Assembly: GCF_000759445.1 (NCBI RefSeq)
Contig: NZ_JRMB01000001.1
Coordinates: 1,178,001-1,242,000 of the forward strand
DNA from: Pseudomonas lutea
Lineage (GTDB): Bacteria > Pseudomonadota > Gammaproteobacteria > Pseudomonadales > Pseudomonadaceae
Direction of reading: 5' to 3'
DNA: 64,000 bases
Notes under the pieces: generated by a model
Databases searched by the model: none
What the model saw: only the letters and a program-made list of their open reading frames with translations
What the model was told of the DNA's origin: nothing
In this document: positions 27,739 through 36,581 of the stretch, piece after piece
How the letters are laid out: every line of letters begins with the position of its first letter
Numbering within the stretch: position 1 is the first letter of the stretch
Program-made: the position numbers and the translations under genes

Positions 27739-29673
27739 TCACACCGGCGGCTGCACCACGGTTTTGCTCGGGGCGGCGATCTGCACTTTCGGGTTGACCG
27801 GGGTGGCGGCAGGCGTGGCGTACTGCTGTTTCAGGTGACCGTCCTGATCGAGCAGCCAGGCGTCGAGAATCTCTCGCACCACCGGCCCGGCCACGCGACC
27901 GCCCGCCTCGCCGTTTTCGATCATTACCGAAACCACGATCTTCGGATTGGCGGCCGGTGCAAAGCCGACGAACAAGGCGTTGTCGCGATGCCGTTCCAGG
28001 GTCTTCTCACGGTTATAGCGCTCGCCCTGCTTGATCGCCACCACCTGCGCGGTACCGCTCTTGCCGGCGATACGGTATTGCGCGCCTTGCGCAGCGGCGC
28101 GTGCGATACCGCGCGGGTCGTGCATCACCGCCTGCATGCCGTTATTGACCTGATCCCACTCGTGGGGGTCACGCAACACGATGTTCGGCATCGGGTGTTC
28201 GTCTACCGGCGAGACCCCGCCTATTTCCCTGGCCAGGTGCGGACGGTGCCAGATGCCCTTGCTCGCGATCAGGGTGGTCGCCTGGGCCAGTTGCAGCGGC
28301 GTGACCTGCATGTAGCCCTGGCCAATGCCGAGAATCACCGTTTCGCCCGGGAACCAGGCCTGGCGTCGGGTGATGCGCTTCCATTCCTTGGACGGCATCA
28401 GCCCTGCCGACTCCTCGAACATGTCCAGCGAGACCTTCTGGCCGATGCCGAACATGGTCAGGTAATCGTGCAGACGGTCGATGCCCAGCTTGTGCGCCAG
28501 GTCGTAGAAATAAGTGTCGTTGGAACGCATGATCGCTGCGTTCAAATCAACCCAGCCGTCGCCGCTGTGGTTCCAGTTCCGATATTTGTGATCGAAATCC
28601 GGCAACTGGAAATAGCCCGGGTCGAACACCCGCGTTGAAGGCGTCACCACGCCGCTGTCCAGACCGGCAATGGCCACCTCTGGCTTGATCGTCGAGCCGG
28701 GCGCGTACAACCCGCGCAGTACGCGATTGAACAGCGGCCGGTCAACCGAATCACGCAGCGCCGAATACTCCTTGAAGCTGATCCCGGTCACGAACAAATT
28801 GGGGTCGAAACTGGGCTTGCTGACCATTGCCAACACTTCACCGGTGGCCGGGTCGATGGCTACCACCGAGCCGCGGCGGTCACCGAGCGCCTCTTCGGCG
28901 GCCTTCTGCAGCTTGATGTCCAGACTCAACGTGATGTTTTTACCGGCCACCGGGTCGGTGTGCTTGAGCACCCGCAACACCCGCCCTTGAGCGTTGGTTT
29001 CGACTTCTTCGTAGCCGACGTGGCCGTGCAGTTCGCTCTCGTAAAAACGCTCGACGCCGGTCTTGCCGATCGACTGAGTGCCGCGGTATTCGACCTGATC
29101 AAGCTGGGTCGCTTCTTTTTCATTGATACGCCCAACGTAGCCAATCGAATGCGCAAAATGCTCGGCCAGTGGGTAATGACGCACGAACTGCGCCTCGACA
29201 TCAAGCCCTGGAAGGCGGAACTGGTTGACCGCCAAAAGGGCAATCTGCTCTTCGGTCAGCTCATAGAGCAAGGTCACCGGCACAAACCGATGCGGCGAGT
29301 TCTTCATGGCCTTGTCGAAGATGATGCGATCCTCGTCCGGCAGATTGAGAATCTGCATCAGCGTGTCGATCACCGCATGCCAATCGCCGGCGCGCTCGCG
29401 GGTCATGGTGAGGTTAAAGCTGGGACGGTTGTCGGCGAGAATCACCCCGTTGCGGTCGAAGATCAGCCCGCGCTCCGGCGGAATCGGCAACACGTGAACG
29501 CGGTTGTTTTCAGAAATGGTCGAGTGATAAGCGAATTCGGTGACTTGCAGGAAGTACATGCGGCACACCAGCGCGACGCTGAGCATGGCCACGAAAACAG
29601 CACAGGCGATCAAGCGTTTATTGACCAGCCGGGTTTCCTTCTCGTGGTCTTTAAGGGGTATTGGATCGGGCAT
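27739..29673 (-). CDS. mrdA: Penicillin-binding protein 2 (peptidoglycan D,D-transpeptidase)
   Basis: A 644-residue class B PBP needed for elongation-type wall synthesis. A short cytoplasmic tail (MPDPIPLKDHEKETRLVNKR) leads into one TM helix (about 21-42). A PBP dimerisation domain follows, then the transpeptidase with SxxK (GSTIKP, near 323), SxN (RSNDTYF) and KSGT (near 540). The start was chosen at the typical cytoplasmic tail; upstream codons add an unlikely Cys-rich segment. In Pseudomonas the usual mrdA sits with rodA, dacA and rlpA. None is present here, so this is probably a second, stand-alone PBP2. Confidence 0.9.
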   Translation of the reverse strand: MPDPIPLKDHEKETRLVNKRLIACAVFVAMLSVALVCRMYFLQVTEFAYHSTISENNRVHVLPIPPERGLIFDRNGVILADNRPSFNLTMTRERAGDWHAVIDTLMQILNLPDEDRIIFDKAMKNSPHRFVPVTLLYELTEEQIALLAVNQFRLPGLDVEAQFVRHYPLAEHFAHSIGYVGRINEKEATQLDQVEYRGTQSIGKTGVERFYESELHGHVGYEEVETNAQGRVLRVLKHTDPVAGKNITLSLDIKLQKAAEEALGDRRGSVVAIDPATGEVLAMVSKPSFDPNLFVTGISFKEYSALRDSVDRPLFNRVLRGLYAPGSTIKPEVAIAGLDSGVVTPSTRVFDPGYFQLPDFDHKYRNWNHSGDGWVDLNAAIMRSNDTYFYDLAHKLGIDRLHDYLTMFGIGQKVSLDMFEESAGLMPSKEWKRITRRQAWFPGETVILGIGQGYMQVTPLQLAQATTLIASKGIWHRPHLAREIGGVSPVDEHPMPNIVLRDPHEWDQVNNGMQAVMHDPRGIARAAAQGAQYRIAGKSGTAQVVAIKQGERYNREKTLERHRDNALFVGFAPAANPKIVVSVMIENGEAGGRVAGPVVREILDAWLLDQDGHLKQQYATPAATPVNPKVQIAAPSKTVVQPPV

Positions 29674-30191
29674 TTCTGCAGCTACTCGGTGAACAGAAGG
29701 ACGGCATACACAGCAACCCGCAAGGGAAAGCGGGACGCAAATGGCGTGCACGATACCAAGAAGTCGCCTCGGCAACGGGGCCGGCTTTATGAAGATTCTG
29801 TCAGGTTGGCGCTATTCCCCAAGTTAAGACGAAGCGAGCCTACCCCAGCGTGGCAGCGTAAAGCGCCGGGACCCACAAAACTGACTATCGGAAAAACGTC
29901 ACTGTTACGGGATCTGTAAAAGTCATTTACCAAATCCGCCGCCGCAATACGTCGTAACACATCTATCATGGATATCGGCATCAAAAGATGATGAGCGGTT
30001 ATGACACCTCCCTGCCTAGCGTGCGCCTTTCGTGCGCTGGCTTGCCAGAGACCCAATGTCACACCCTGCCAAGAGCCACCTGCCGTGCACATCGTATGCG
30101 CGGCAATACCCGTGATAAAGAACGCAGAGTACAGCCCCGGCACGGACCATTCTCGATGGCCTGTGGCGGCGCGGTTTTGCAGGAGCCCAGA
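29674..30191. other. Divergent intergenic region between PBP2 and gluconate dehydrogenase genes
   Basis: About 520 bp separates two divergently transcribed genes, so it should hold both promoters. The middle (29820-30000) is comparatively AT-rich. I see no convincing -35/-10 pair, operator palindrome or small gene. Confidence 0.5.
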
Positions 30192-30938
30192 ATGACAGAG
30201 AAACCCAAAGGACTGACCCGGCGCCAGCTGCTGAAGTCTTCAGCCACCACCCTGGCAGTTGGCGCCGCCGCGACCGCTCAGGCGGCCACCGTCGTTGGCG
30301 TTCCACAGTGGGTGCCCTTCGACCATAACGGCCCCATGCACTACGACACGCCCGGCTGGCAGTTTTTCACCGACGCCGAGGCCGCGACGGTGGAAGCCAT
30401 CGTGGCCCGGTTGATCCCTGCCGACGACCTCAGCGTCAGTGGCAAGGACGCCGGTTGTGCCGTGTTCATCGACCGCCAGCTGGCCGGCGAGTACGGCACG
30501 TTCAGTCGCTTGTACATGCAAGGCCCTTTCGTGCAGGGCACACCGATGCAGGGCGATCAGTCGGAACTGGTGCCGCGCCAGCGCTACCGTCTGGGCCTGG
30601 CCGGCCTGGAAGCGTATTGCCAGAAGCAGTTCCAGAAAAGCTTTGCCGCCCTCGCCCCCGAGCAGCAGGACAAGGTCCTGACCGGGGTGGAAAAAGGCGA
30701 GATCGCGCTGGACGGCATCGACAGCAAATTGTTCTTCCAGCAAGTGCTGGGCAACACCATGGAAGGCTTCTTCGCCGACCCGGTGTATGGCGGCAACCGC
30801 GACATGGTGTCGTGGAAGATGATCGGTTTCCCCGGTGCGCGCTACGACTACCGCCCCTACATCGGTCTGCACAACCAGAAGCTGAATCTGGTGCCGCTCT
30901 CCATCATCGGCAGCTCCGCCTGGAACAAGAAGGGTTAA
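30192..30938 (+). CDS. Gluconate 2-dehydrogenase subunit 3 (gamma)
   Basis: A 248-residue small subunit of membrane-bound gluconate dehydrogenase. A twin-arginine signal (TRRQLLKSS, Arg10-Arg11, then a hydrophobic stretch ending in AQA) directs export of the folded complex. The start ATG follows AGGAGCC. The conserved gamma-subunit segment WQFFTDAEAATVEAIVARLI is present. In this enzyme class subunit 3 carries the flavoprotein, which has no signal of its own, through Tat. First gene of a three-gene operon. Confidence 0.93.
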   Translation: MTEKPKGLTRRQLLKSSATTLAVGAAATAQAATVVGVPQWVPFDHNGPMHYDTPGWQFFTDAEAATVEAIVARLIPADDLSVSGKDAGCAVFIDRQLAGEYGTFSRLYMQGPFVQGTPMQGDQSELVPRQRYRLGLAGLEAYCQKQFQKSFAALAPEQQDKVLTGVEKGEIALDGIDSKLFFQQVLGNTMEGFFADPVYGGNRDMVSWKMIGFPGARYDYRPYIGLHNQKLNLVPLSIIGSSAWNKKG

Positions 30939-30944
30939 TTCGAC

Positions 30945-32708
30945 ATGGCCAAAAAACTACCTTCCACGGACGTCGTGGTTGTCGGGCTCGGCTGGGCCGG
31001 GTCCATCATTGCCAATGAACTGGCCGACGAAGGCCTGAACATCATCGGCTTCGAACGCGGCCCATGGCGCGACACCGCCGTTGATTTCAACCTGGCCTCG
31101 GCGACGGACGAACTGCGCTTCGCGCGCCGTCAGGACCTGATGGTCAGGACCCGGCAAAACACCACCACCATTCGCAACAACGTCAACGAGACCGCACTGC
31201 CCATGCGCAGTTGGGGCTCGTTTCACCCCGGCAACGGCACAGGCGGTGCGGGCAATCACTGGGCCGGCATCACCTTTCGGTTCCAGCCACACGAGTTCCG
31301 GCTGCACAGCCACCTGACCGAGCGTTATGGCAAGGAGCTGTCGCCCGAACTGACCCTGCAGGACTGGGGCACCGACTGGGACGAGATGGAGCCTTTCTAC
31401 GCCAAGTTCGACCGCCTGGCGGGCATCTCCGGTAAAGCCGGCAACATCAAGGGCGTGATCCAGGAAGGCGGCAACACCTTCGAGGGCCCGCGCTCCGAGG
31501 AATACCCGAACCCGCCGACCGCGCAGACCTACGCGCCGACGCTGTTCGCCGAAGCCGCAAAGAACCTGGGCTACAAGCCGTTCCCGGTGCCTTCTGCGCT
31601 GCTGTCACGCCCTTACGTCAACTCGCTGGGCGTAGCGATGGGCGAATGCACGTTCTGTGGTTTCTGCACCAACTACGGTTGCGCCAACTACTCCAAGGCC
31701 AGCGCCATCACCACCGTGCTGCCGGTGCTGGTGCGCAAGCCGAACTTTACCGCCATGACCAATTGCGAAGTCCTGCGTGTGACCATGGACAGCAGTGGCA
31801 AGCGCGCCACCGGCATCGTCTACATGGATTCGAACGGCGAGGAATGGGAACAGCCGGCAGAGCTGGTGGTGATCAGCGCCTTCATCTTTGAAAACGTGCG
31901 CCTGATGCTGCTGTCCGGCGTCGGCCAGCCGTACGACCCGGTGACTAACACGGGCACCACGGGCCGCAACTATGCGTACCAGACCGCCAACAGCGTGCGC
32001 ATGTTCTTCGATGACAAGAACTTCAACCCGTTTATCGGTGGCGGTGCCATCGGCATGGGCATCGACGAGTTCAACAACGACAACTTCGACCACTCCGGTC
32101 TGGGTTTCGTCGGCGGCGGCAGCACCCGGGTAACCCCGATCGGCGCTGCGCCCATCGACTCGCGCCCTCTCCCGCCCGGCACCCCAGCGTGGGGGTCGGA
32201 ATGGAAAAAAGCCACGGTCAAAAACTACGCCAGCACCATGTCCATCGGCTGTGAAGCGAGCAGTTACGCGACGCGCACCAACTACCTGTCGCTCGACCCG
32301 ACCTACAAGGATCCGCTGGGCCGTCCGCTGCTGCGTATCACCTTCGACTTCCCGGAGAACGACCGCAAGATGGCGGCGTACGTCACCGGCAAGGTCGGCG
32401 AGATTGCCAAGAGCATGAACCCGCGGCAGATGGTGCCCAATTCCCAGCAAGGGCACTGGAACAGCGCGCCGTATCAGTCTTCGCACATCGTTGGCGGCTT
32501 CATCATGGGCGCTGACCCGAAGAACAGTTCGGTGAACAAATACCTGCAGGTGTGGGGTGTGCCCAATCTGTTCGTGGTCGGCTCATCCGCCTTCCCGCAG
32601 AACCCGGGCTACAACCCGACCGGTACGGTGGCGGCATTGGCATTCAAAGCAGCGGACGCCATTCGTACGCGCTACCTTAAGCGTCCAGGGGAGATGATCA
32701 GCGTATGA
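30945..32708 (+). CDS. Gluconate 2-dehydrogenase flavoprotein subunit (GMC oxidoreductase)
   Basis: A 587-residue catalytic subunit oxidising gluconate to 2-ketogluconate in the periplasm. The N-terminal FAD-binding motif VVVGLGWAGSIIANELADEG is at about residues 10-30. The C-terminal GMC motif includes SSAFPQNPGYNPTGTVAALA. It lacks its own signal peptide, consistent with piggy-back export via subunit 3. The stop overlaps the cytochrome start by 4 bp. Confidence 0.94.
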   Translation: MAKKLPSTDVVVVGLGWAGSIIANELADEGLNIIGFERGPWRDTAVDFNLASATDELRFARRQDLMVRTRQNTTTIRNNVNETALPMRSWGSFHPGNGTGGAGNHWAGITFRFQPHEFRLHSHLTERYGKELSPELTLQDWGTDWDEMEPFYAKFDRLAGISGKAGNIKGVIQEGGNTFEGPRSEEYPNPPTAQTYAPTLFAEAAKNLGYKPFPVPSALLSRPYVNSLGVAMGECTFCGFCTNYGCANYSKASAITTVLPVLVRKPNFTAMTNCEVLRVTMDSSGKRATGIVYMDSNGEEWEQPAELVVISAFIFENVRLMLLSGVGQPYDPVTNTGTTGRNYAYQTANSVRMFFDDKNFNPFIGGGAIGMGIDEFNNDNFDHSGLGFVGGGSTRVTPIGAAPIDSRPLPPGTPAWGSEWKKATVKNYASTMSIGCEASSYATRTNYLSLDPTYKDPLGRPLLRITFDFPENDRKMAAYVTGKVGEIAKSMNPRQMVPNSQQGHWNSAPYQSSHIVGGFIMGADPKNSSVNKYLQVWGVPNLFVVGSSAFPQNPGYNPTGTVAALAFKAADAIRTRYLKRPGEMISV

Positions 32709-33931
32709 AGACTCTTCTGACCGCTTGCGCAGGCGTTATCGGCCTGTCTGTGTCTTTGGCTCATGGGGCAACCGGCGCCGATTCCTACAACATCGTCGAG
32801 AAGGGTCGCTACCTGACCACCCTCGGCGACTGTACGGCGTGCCACACCATCCCTGGCAAACCGCTGTTTTCCGGGGGGGTCATCCTCGACACGCCGTTCG
32901 GCAAACTGGCGGGCGCAAACATCACCCCCGACCCGGCCACCGGTATCGGTCGCTGGAGCTTCGAGGACTTCCAGAACGCCATGTCCAAAGGCCATGGCCT
33001 GGACGGCAAGCGTCTGTACGGCGCCATGCCCTTCACCGCTTACACCAAGGTGCGGCGTGAGGACAATCTGGCGATCTTTGCGTACCTCAAAACCGTCGAC
33101 CGGGTGGACAACAAGGTCGAGACCAATCAGCTGCCGTTCCCGTTCAACGTGCGCACCAGCCTCATCGCATGGAACCTGATCAACTTCAAGGAGGGCGAAT
33201 TCAAGGCCGATCCGAACAAGTCCGAGCAGTGGAACCGCGGCGCTTACCTGGTCGAAGGCCTGGGCCACTGCGGCACGTGCCACACGCCGAAGAACCTCAT
33301 CGGTGGGGACAAGAACGATCAGTTCCTCAGCGGTGCGAACCTGCAGAACTGGGTGGCGCCGAACATCACCTCCAACGGCCATGACGGCATCGGCGAGTGG
33401 AGCGAAGCCGACATCGTCAGCTATCTGAAAACCGGCGCAAACCGTTTTGACATTGCGTCCGGGCCGATGGCCGAGGAAGTGGAGCACTCTTCGCAGCACT
33501 GGAAGGACGAGGACCTGCTCGCCGTTGCGGTGTACCTGAAGGACGGCGCCAAGCCGGTCGAGGCCGCCAAACCGCTGGCGGAGACTGACGCGGCCATGGT
33601 CGCGGGCAAGGCCATCTATGGCGACCGCTGCTCGGCCTGCCATACCCCGAACGGCGAAGGTGCGACCAACCTGTTCCCGAAACTGGCGATGGCGCCGCTG
33701 GTAAACAGCAACGATCCTTCATCGCTGATTCGCGTAGTGCTGGCCGGAAGCCGTGCCGGTGCCACCGACGCTGCGCCGACGGCTCCGGCCATGCCGGCGT
33801 TTGGCTGGAACCTGTCGGACGAGAATGTCGCGGACGTGCTGACGTATGTGCGCAACACCTGGGGCAATGCCGCCCCGGCGGTCTCGGCGTCGGACGTCAA
33901 GGATGTGCGTGAGGGCTTGCGGCCAAAGTAG
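32705..33931 (+). CDS. Gluconate 2-dehydrogenase cytochrome c subunit
   Basis: A 408-residue triheme cytochrome c with Sec signal (about 1-24). Its three heme motifs are CTACH (43-47), CGTCH (near 188) and CSACH (near 309). It takes electrons from the flavoprotein and reduces ubiquinone. Length and three-heme layout match cytochrome subunits of gluconate and other sugar dehydrogenases of this family. A strong terminator follows. Confidence 0.94.
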   Translation: MKTLLTACAGVIGLSVSLAHGATGADSYNIVEKGRYLTTLGDCTACHTIPGKPLFSGGVILDTPFGKLAGANITPDPATGIGRWSFEDFQNAMSKGHGLDGKRLYGAMPFTAYTKVRREDNLAIFAYLKTVDRVDNKVETNQLPFPFNVRTSLIAWNLINFKEGEFKADPNKSEQWNRGAYLVEGLGHCGTCHTPKNLIGGDKNDQFLSGANLQNWVAPNITSNGHDGIGEWSEADIVSYLKTGANRFDIASGPMAEEVEHSSQHWKDEDLLAVAVYLKDGAKPVEAAKPLAETDAAMVAGKAIYGDRCSACHTPNGEGATNLFPKLAMAPLVNSNDPSSLIRVVLAGSRAGATDAAPTAPAMPAFGWNLSDENVADVLTYVRNTWGNAAPAVSASDVKDVREGLRPK

Positions 33932-33954
33932 ATGTTGGTTCGCTGATGCTTGAG

Positions 33955-33993
33955 AAAATGCCTGGCCGCAGAAATGGGGCCAGGCATTTTTTT
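33955..33993 (+). terminator. Intrinsic terminator after the gluconate dehydrogenase operon
   Basis: A perfect 13-bp stem (AAAATGCCTGGCC / GGCCAGGCATTTT) with a 10-base loop, followed by a T run. It lies 24 bp after the cytochrome stop. Confidence 0.92.
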
Positions 33994-34046
33994 CGGCCTG
34001 GGGAAATTGAACATCACTAGCATCTGCCTAACGACAGAGCACAGAC

Positions 34047-34167
34047 CTCCCCAGCTAGAGCCGGTCCTACGGGAGCGCGACACTTTTTTGTGGGACCGGC
34101 TCACGCGCCGTTGTCTGTGGTGCAGGCTCAAGCGCCGCTGTCAGTGGGACCGGCTTTAGCCGGGAAG
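34047..34167. repeat. Degenerate REP cluster
   Basis: A decayed core at 34047-34070, a partial core near 34090-34105 and an intact core at 34144-34167. It fills part of the 360-bp gap between the dehydrogenase operon and the lactonase gene. The rest holds the upstream region of the lactonase gene, with ACGGAG before its ATG. Confidence 0.75.
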
Positions 34168-34294
34168 AGGCCCGTGCTGGCAGCCAATCCTCGTGAATGA
34201 TCTACATACCCGACCCACCATTCACTTGTACGATGTCTTATCACGAGGTATTACTAGCGTCCCCGTAAAAAAATAAAACAACGGAGATCGCAAC

Positions 34295-35416
34295 ATGGAC
34301 TCATCCCTGTCCGCCTTGCCCGAAAGCCTTGATCGTAACCAGGGTAATACCCGCCGCAGCTTCCTGAAAAAATCCCTCGCCGTTTCCGCCACGCTCGCCA
34401 CCGTTGGCAGCGCCGCACTCCCCCGCCTCGCCGACGCCGCCGAACCTCTCAGCCAGCGCTACCCCGACCCGCTGATTCATATACTCGATGACAGCTTCCT
34501 GGAGTTGCGCGTGTTCAACGCCAGCGTGGAGAAACTCGCCACCGGCATGCGTTGGGCCGAAGGGCCGGTCTGGGTGGGCGATGGTCGCTATCTGCTGGTC
34601 AGCGACATCCCCAACAACCGCATCATGCGCTGGGACGAGATTACCGACACGTTCTCCGTGTACCGCGAGCATTCCAACTTCTCCAACGGCCTGTGCCGAG
34701 ACCGACAGGGCCGTTTGATCGCCTGCGAAGGCTCGACCACCACCAGCGAAGGCCGGCGCATCACCCGCACCGAATACAACGGCACCATCACCGTGCTGGC
34801 CGACAGTTTCGACGGCAAACCCTTCAACTCGCCCAACGACATTGTCTGCAAAAGCGACGGCTCGATCTGGTTCACCGACCCGCCCTTCCAGACCAGCAAC
34901 AACTACGAAGGCCACAAAATCACCCCATCCCAGCCCCACGCGGTTTACCGCATTGACGGCGACAGCAAGAAGGTCACGCGGGTCATTGACGACCTCGCCG
35001 GGCCCAACGGCCTGTGTTTTTCACCGGATGAGAAGACCCTGTACGTCGTCGAAGGCCGCGCCAAGCCCAACCGTCTGGTCTGGGCCATCGCGGTCAAGGA
35101 GGACGGCACCCTCGGCGAACGACGCAAGCACATCGAGGGCCTGGATTACGCCGCCATCGACGGCATGAAATGCGACGAATCCGGCAACCTCTGGTGTGGC
35201 TGGGGTGGCAACGGCGATCCGAAAGCCGACCTGGAAAAACTCGACGGCGTGCGCGTGTTCAACCCGCAAGGCAAAGCCATCGGCCATATCTCATTGCCCG
35301 AGCGCTGCCCTAATTTGTGCTTTGGTGGACGTGAAGGCAACCGGCTGTTCATGGCAAGCAGCCATTCGATTTACTCGCTGTTTGTGAATACGCGTGGGAC
35401 ATCGTTTGCGTTGTAG
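34295..35416 (+). CDS. SMP-30/gluconolactonase family protein, Tat-exported
   Basis: A 373-residue six-bladed beta-propeller protein likely to hydrolyse sugar lactones such as gluconolactone. The twin-arginine signal RRSFLKK (Arg20-Arg21) is followed by a hydrophobic stretch and an ADA cleavage site, so it works in the periplasm. Family motifs are EGPVWVGDGRYLLVSDIPNN, SPNDIVCKSDGSIWFTDPPF, GPNGLCFSPDEKTLYV and a C-terminal CPNLCFGG. Next to gluconate dehydrogenase it would supply gluconate from periplasmic glucose oxidation. It has its own upstream region, so co-transcription is unlikely. Confidence 0.9.
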   Translation: MDSSLSALPESLDRNQGNTRRSFLKKSLAVSATLATVGSAALPRLADAAEPLSQRYPDPLIHILDDSFLELRVFNASVEKLATGMRWAEGPVWVGDGRYLLVSDIPNNRIMRWDEITDTFSVYREHSNFSNGLCRDRQGRLIACEGSTTTSEGRRITRTEYNGTITVLADSFDGKPFNSPNDIVCKSDGSIWFTDPPFQTSNNYEGHKITPSQPHAVYRIDGDSKKVTRVIDDLAGPNGLCFSPDEKTLYVVEGRAKPNRLVWAIAVKEDGTLGERRKHIEGLDYAAIDGMKCDESGNLWCGWGGNGDPKADLEKLDGVRVFNPQGKAIGHISLPERCPNLCFGGREGNRLFMASSHSIYSLFVNTRGTSFAL

Positions 35417-35431
35417 AGGTTTTTAGTTGGG

Positions 35432-35453
35432 GCGACGGCCGAACGGCCGTCGC
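35432..35453. repeat. Perfect inverted repeat after the lactonase gene
   Basis: GCGACGGCC-GAAC-GGCCGTCGC forms a very stable GC hairpin 16 bp after the stop. No T run follows, so it is at best a weak terminator or an mRNA 3'-end protector. Confidence 0.6.
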
Positions 35454-35563
35454 ACATGAAGCGCTACACTCAGGTCCGGGCGGAATCGTCGAACTGATGT
35501 GTTATCGGAAATAGCACGACTGCCCGAAAACTCTTTCCACTGGACCATTTCGAAATGAGCGCA

Positions 35564-35920
35564 TCACTGACTCCAACGATTACGCTCCGGCTGCGCAATG
35601 TTTCTGATCAAGAACGCCTCGCTCAAAGTTACCTCATTATCAACATCGCCATCTTCCAAACAGCTAAATTGGCATTCACCGATTGCAGCGCGCACCACAT
35701 CGCATAGCGCCAGCGACTTCAAATTCACTTCGAGCCACAGTGAGCGCTGGCCCTCATGGCTCATCCGCACATCATAAATAGCCTCGGTTTTTACGACTTG
35801 GTCCTTTAAATAGATGAATTCTTCGTCTGCAGCGACACACGAATCGCTTTGCTTCAAAACACCAAGAACGTACCAAGTCATCGTTTCACTTGTAAATTCA
35901 AGCTTATATTCATGACCCAT
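35564..35920 (-). CDS. Hypothetical protein, possible orphan immunity protein
   Basis: A 118-residue soluble acidic protein with no recognised domain and no signal peptide. GGGAG lies 8 bases before the ATG, which supports translation. It lies 211 bp downstream of the immunity gene of the Rhs toxin and on the same strand. Displaced toxin tips and orphan immunity genes often accumulate at this position. The immunity assignment is by position only. Confidence 0.6.
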   Translation of the reverse strand: MGHEYKLEFTSETMTWYVLGVLKQSDSCVAADEEFIYLKDQVVKTEAIYDVRMSHEGQRSLWLEVNLKSLALCDVVRAAIGECQFSCLEDGDVDNEVTLSEAFLIRNIAQPERNRWSQ

Positions 35921-36131
35921 GAGTCGTGCTCCCTCGTTCTAACGGTAGACATGTCGATTGGGTTACGAATCCTAATATAGAATAAAGGGGTCCGCTCCCT
36001 TCACTATACTCAGACCTTGATTAAACAGAACCGAGACCTGAGACCTAGGCGGCTATCACATCGAATCAGCAACAACTCAAGGCCAGGTCTTCTAGGCAAT
36101 CACAGAAAATACAGAGGCCGCTATTCAAAGC

Positions 36132-36581
36132 CTAATCCTTGGTAAAGAACTCAATTAAAAGCGGGCGAATCCCGGGAATAACCCTCTTTAAGTAGACCAA
36201 GTAGAGATATACCGCTGTTGGCTCAGTTGAGTCTCCTTCTTCCCATTCCTCTTGAGTTCCATAGCAGACAATTACACACCTGGCAAGATTTGAAAGGTCG
36301 GCGTTTGGTCCACATTGCTGGTCGTGCAAAACCCAGAGTTCATGCATCATCTTTATTATTGCGGGGTCGCGTCTATCTATTTTTCGGCAAGCGACCGCTT
36401 TTTTTAAATAAGGAACAAGATTTGGCGTTCGCTCGTCAAAAATGCTGGAAAATGTTCCGTTGTCAAACAGCCCTAGCAAGAACTTTCCAAAAAGACGTCT
36501 AACTGTGTCGTATGACAATCCCTCCTCAACGAACCGTTGTTCGAGTGCTGCCATCTCTAGATCTTCTATCTCATGAATCAT
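36132..36581 (-). CDS. Predicted immunity protein of the Rhs toxin
   Basis: A 149-residue acidic protein of unknown family. I chose the ATG that overlaps the toxin stop by 4 bp (ATGA) over one 48 bp upstream inside the toxin gene. The overlap implies translational coupling, typical of toxin-immunity pairs. There is no signal peptide, so it would act in the cytoplasm, matching a toxin that targets nucleic acids or nucleotides. Codon use is visibly more AT-rich than in flanking genes, a mark of transfer with the toxin tip. Confidence 0.75.
   Translation of the reverse strand: MIHEIEDLEMAALEQRFVEEGLSYDTVRRLFGKFLLGLFDNGTFSSIFDERTPNLVPYLKKAVACRKIDRRDPAIIKMMHELWVLHDQQCGPNADLSNLARCVIVCYGTQEEWEEGDSTEPTAVYLYLVYLKRVIPGIRPLLIEFFTKD

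Noticed and set aside
35432..35453. GC-rich hairpin after the lactonase gene considered as an intrinsic terminator
   Set aside because: There is no T run on either strand after the stem, so it was kept only as an inverted repeat.
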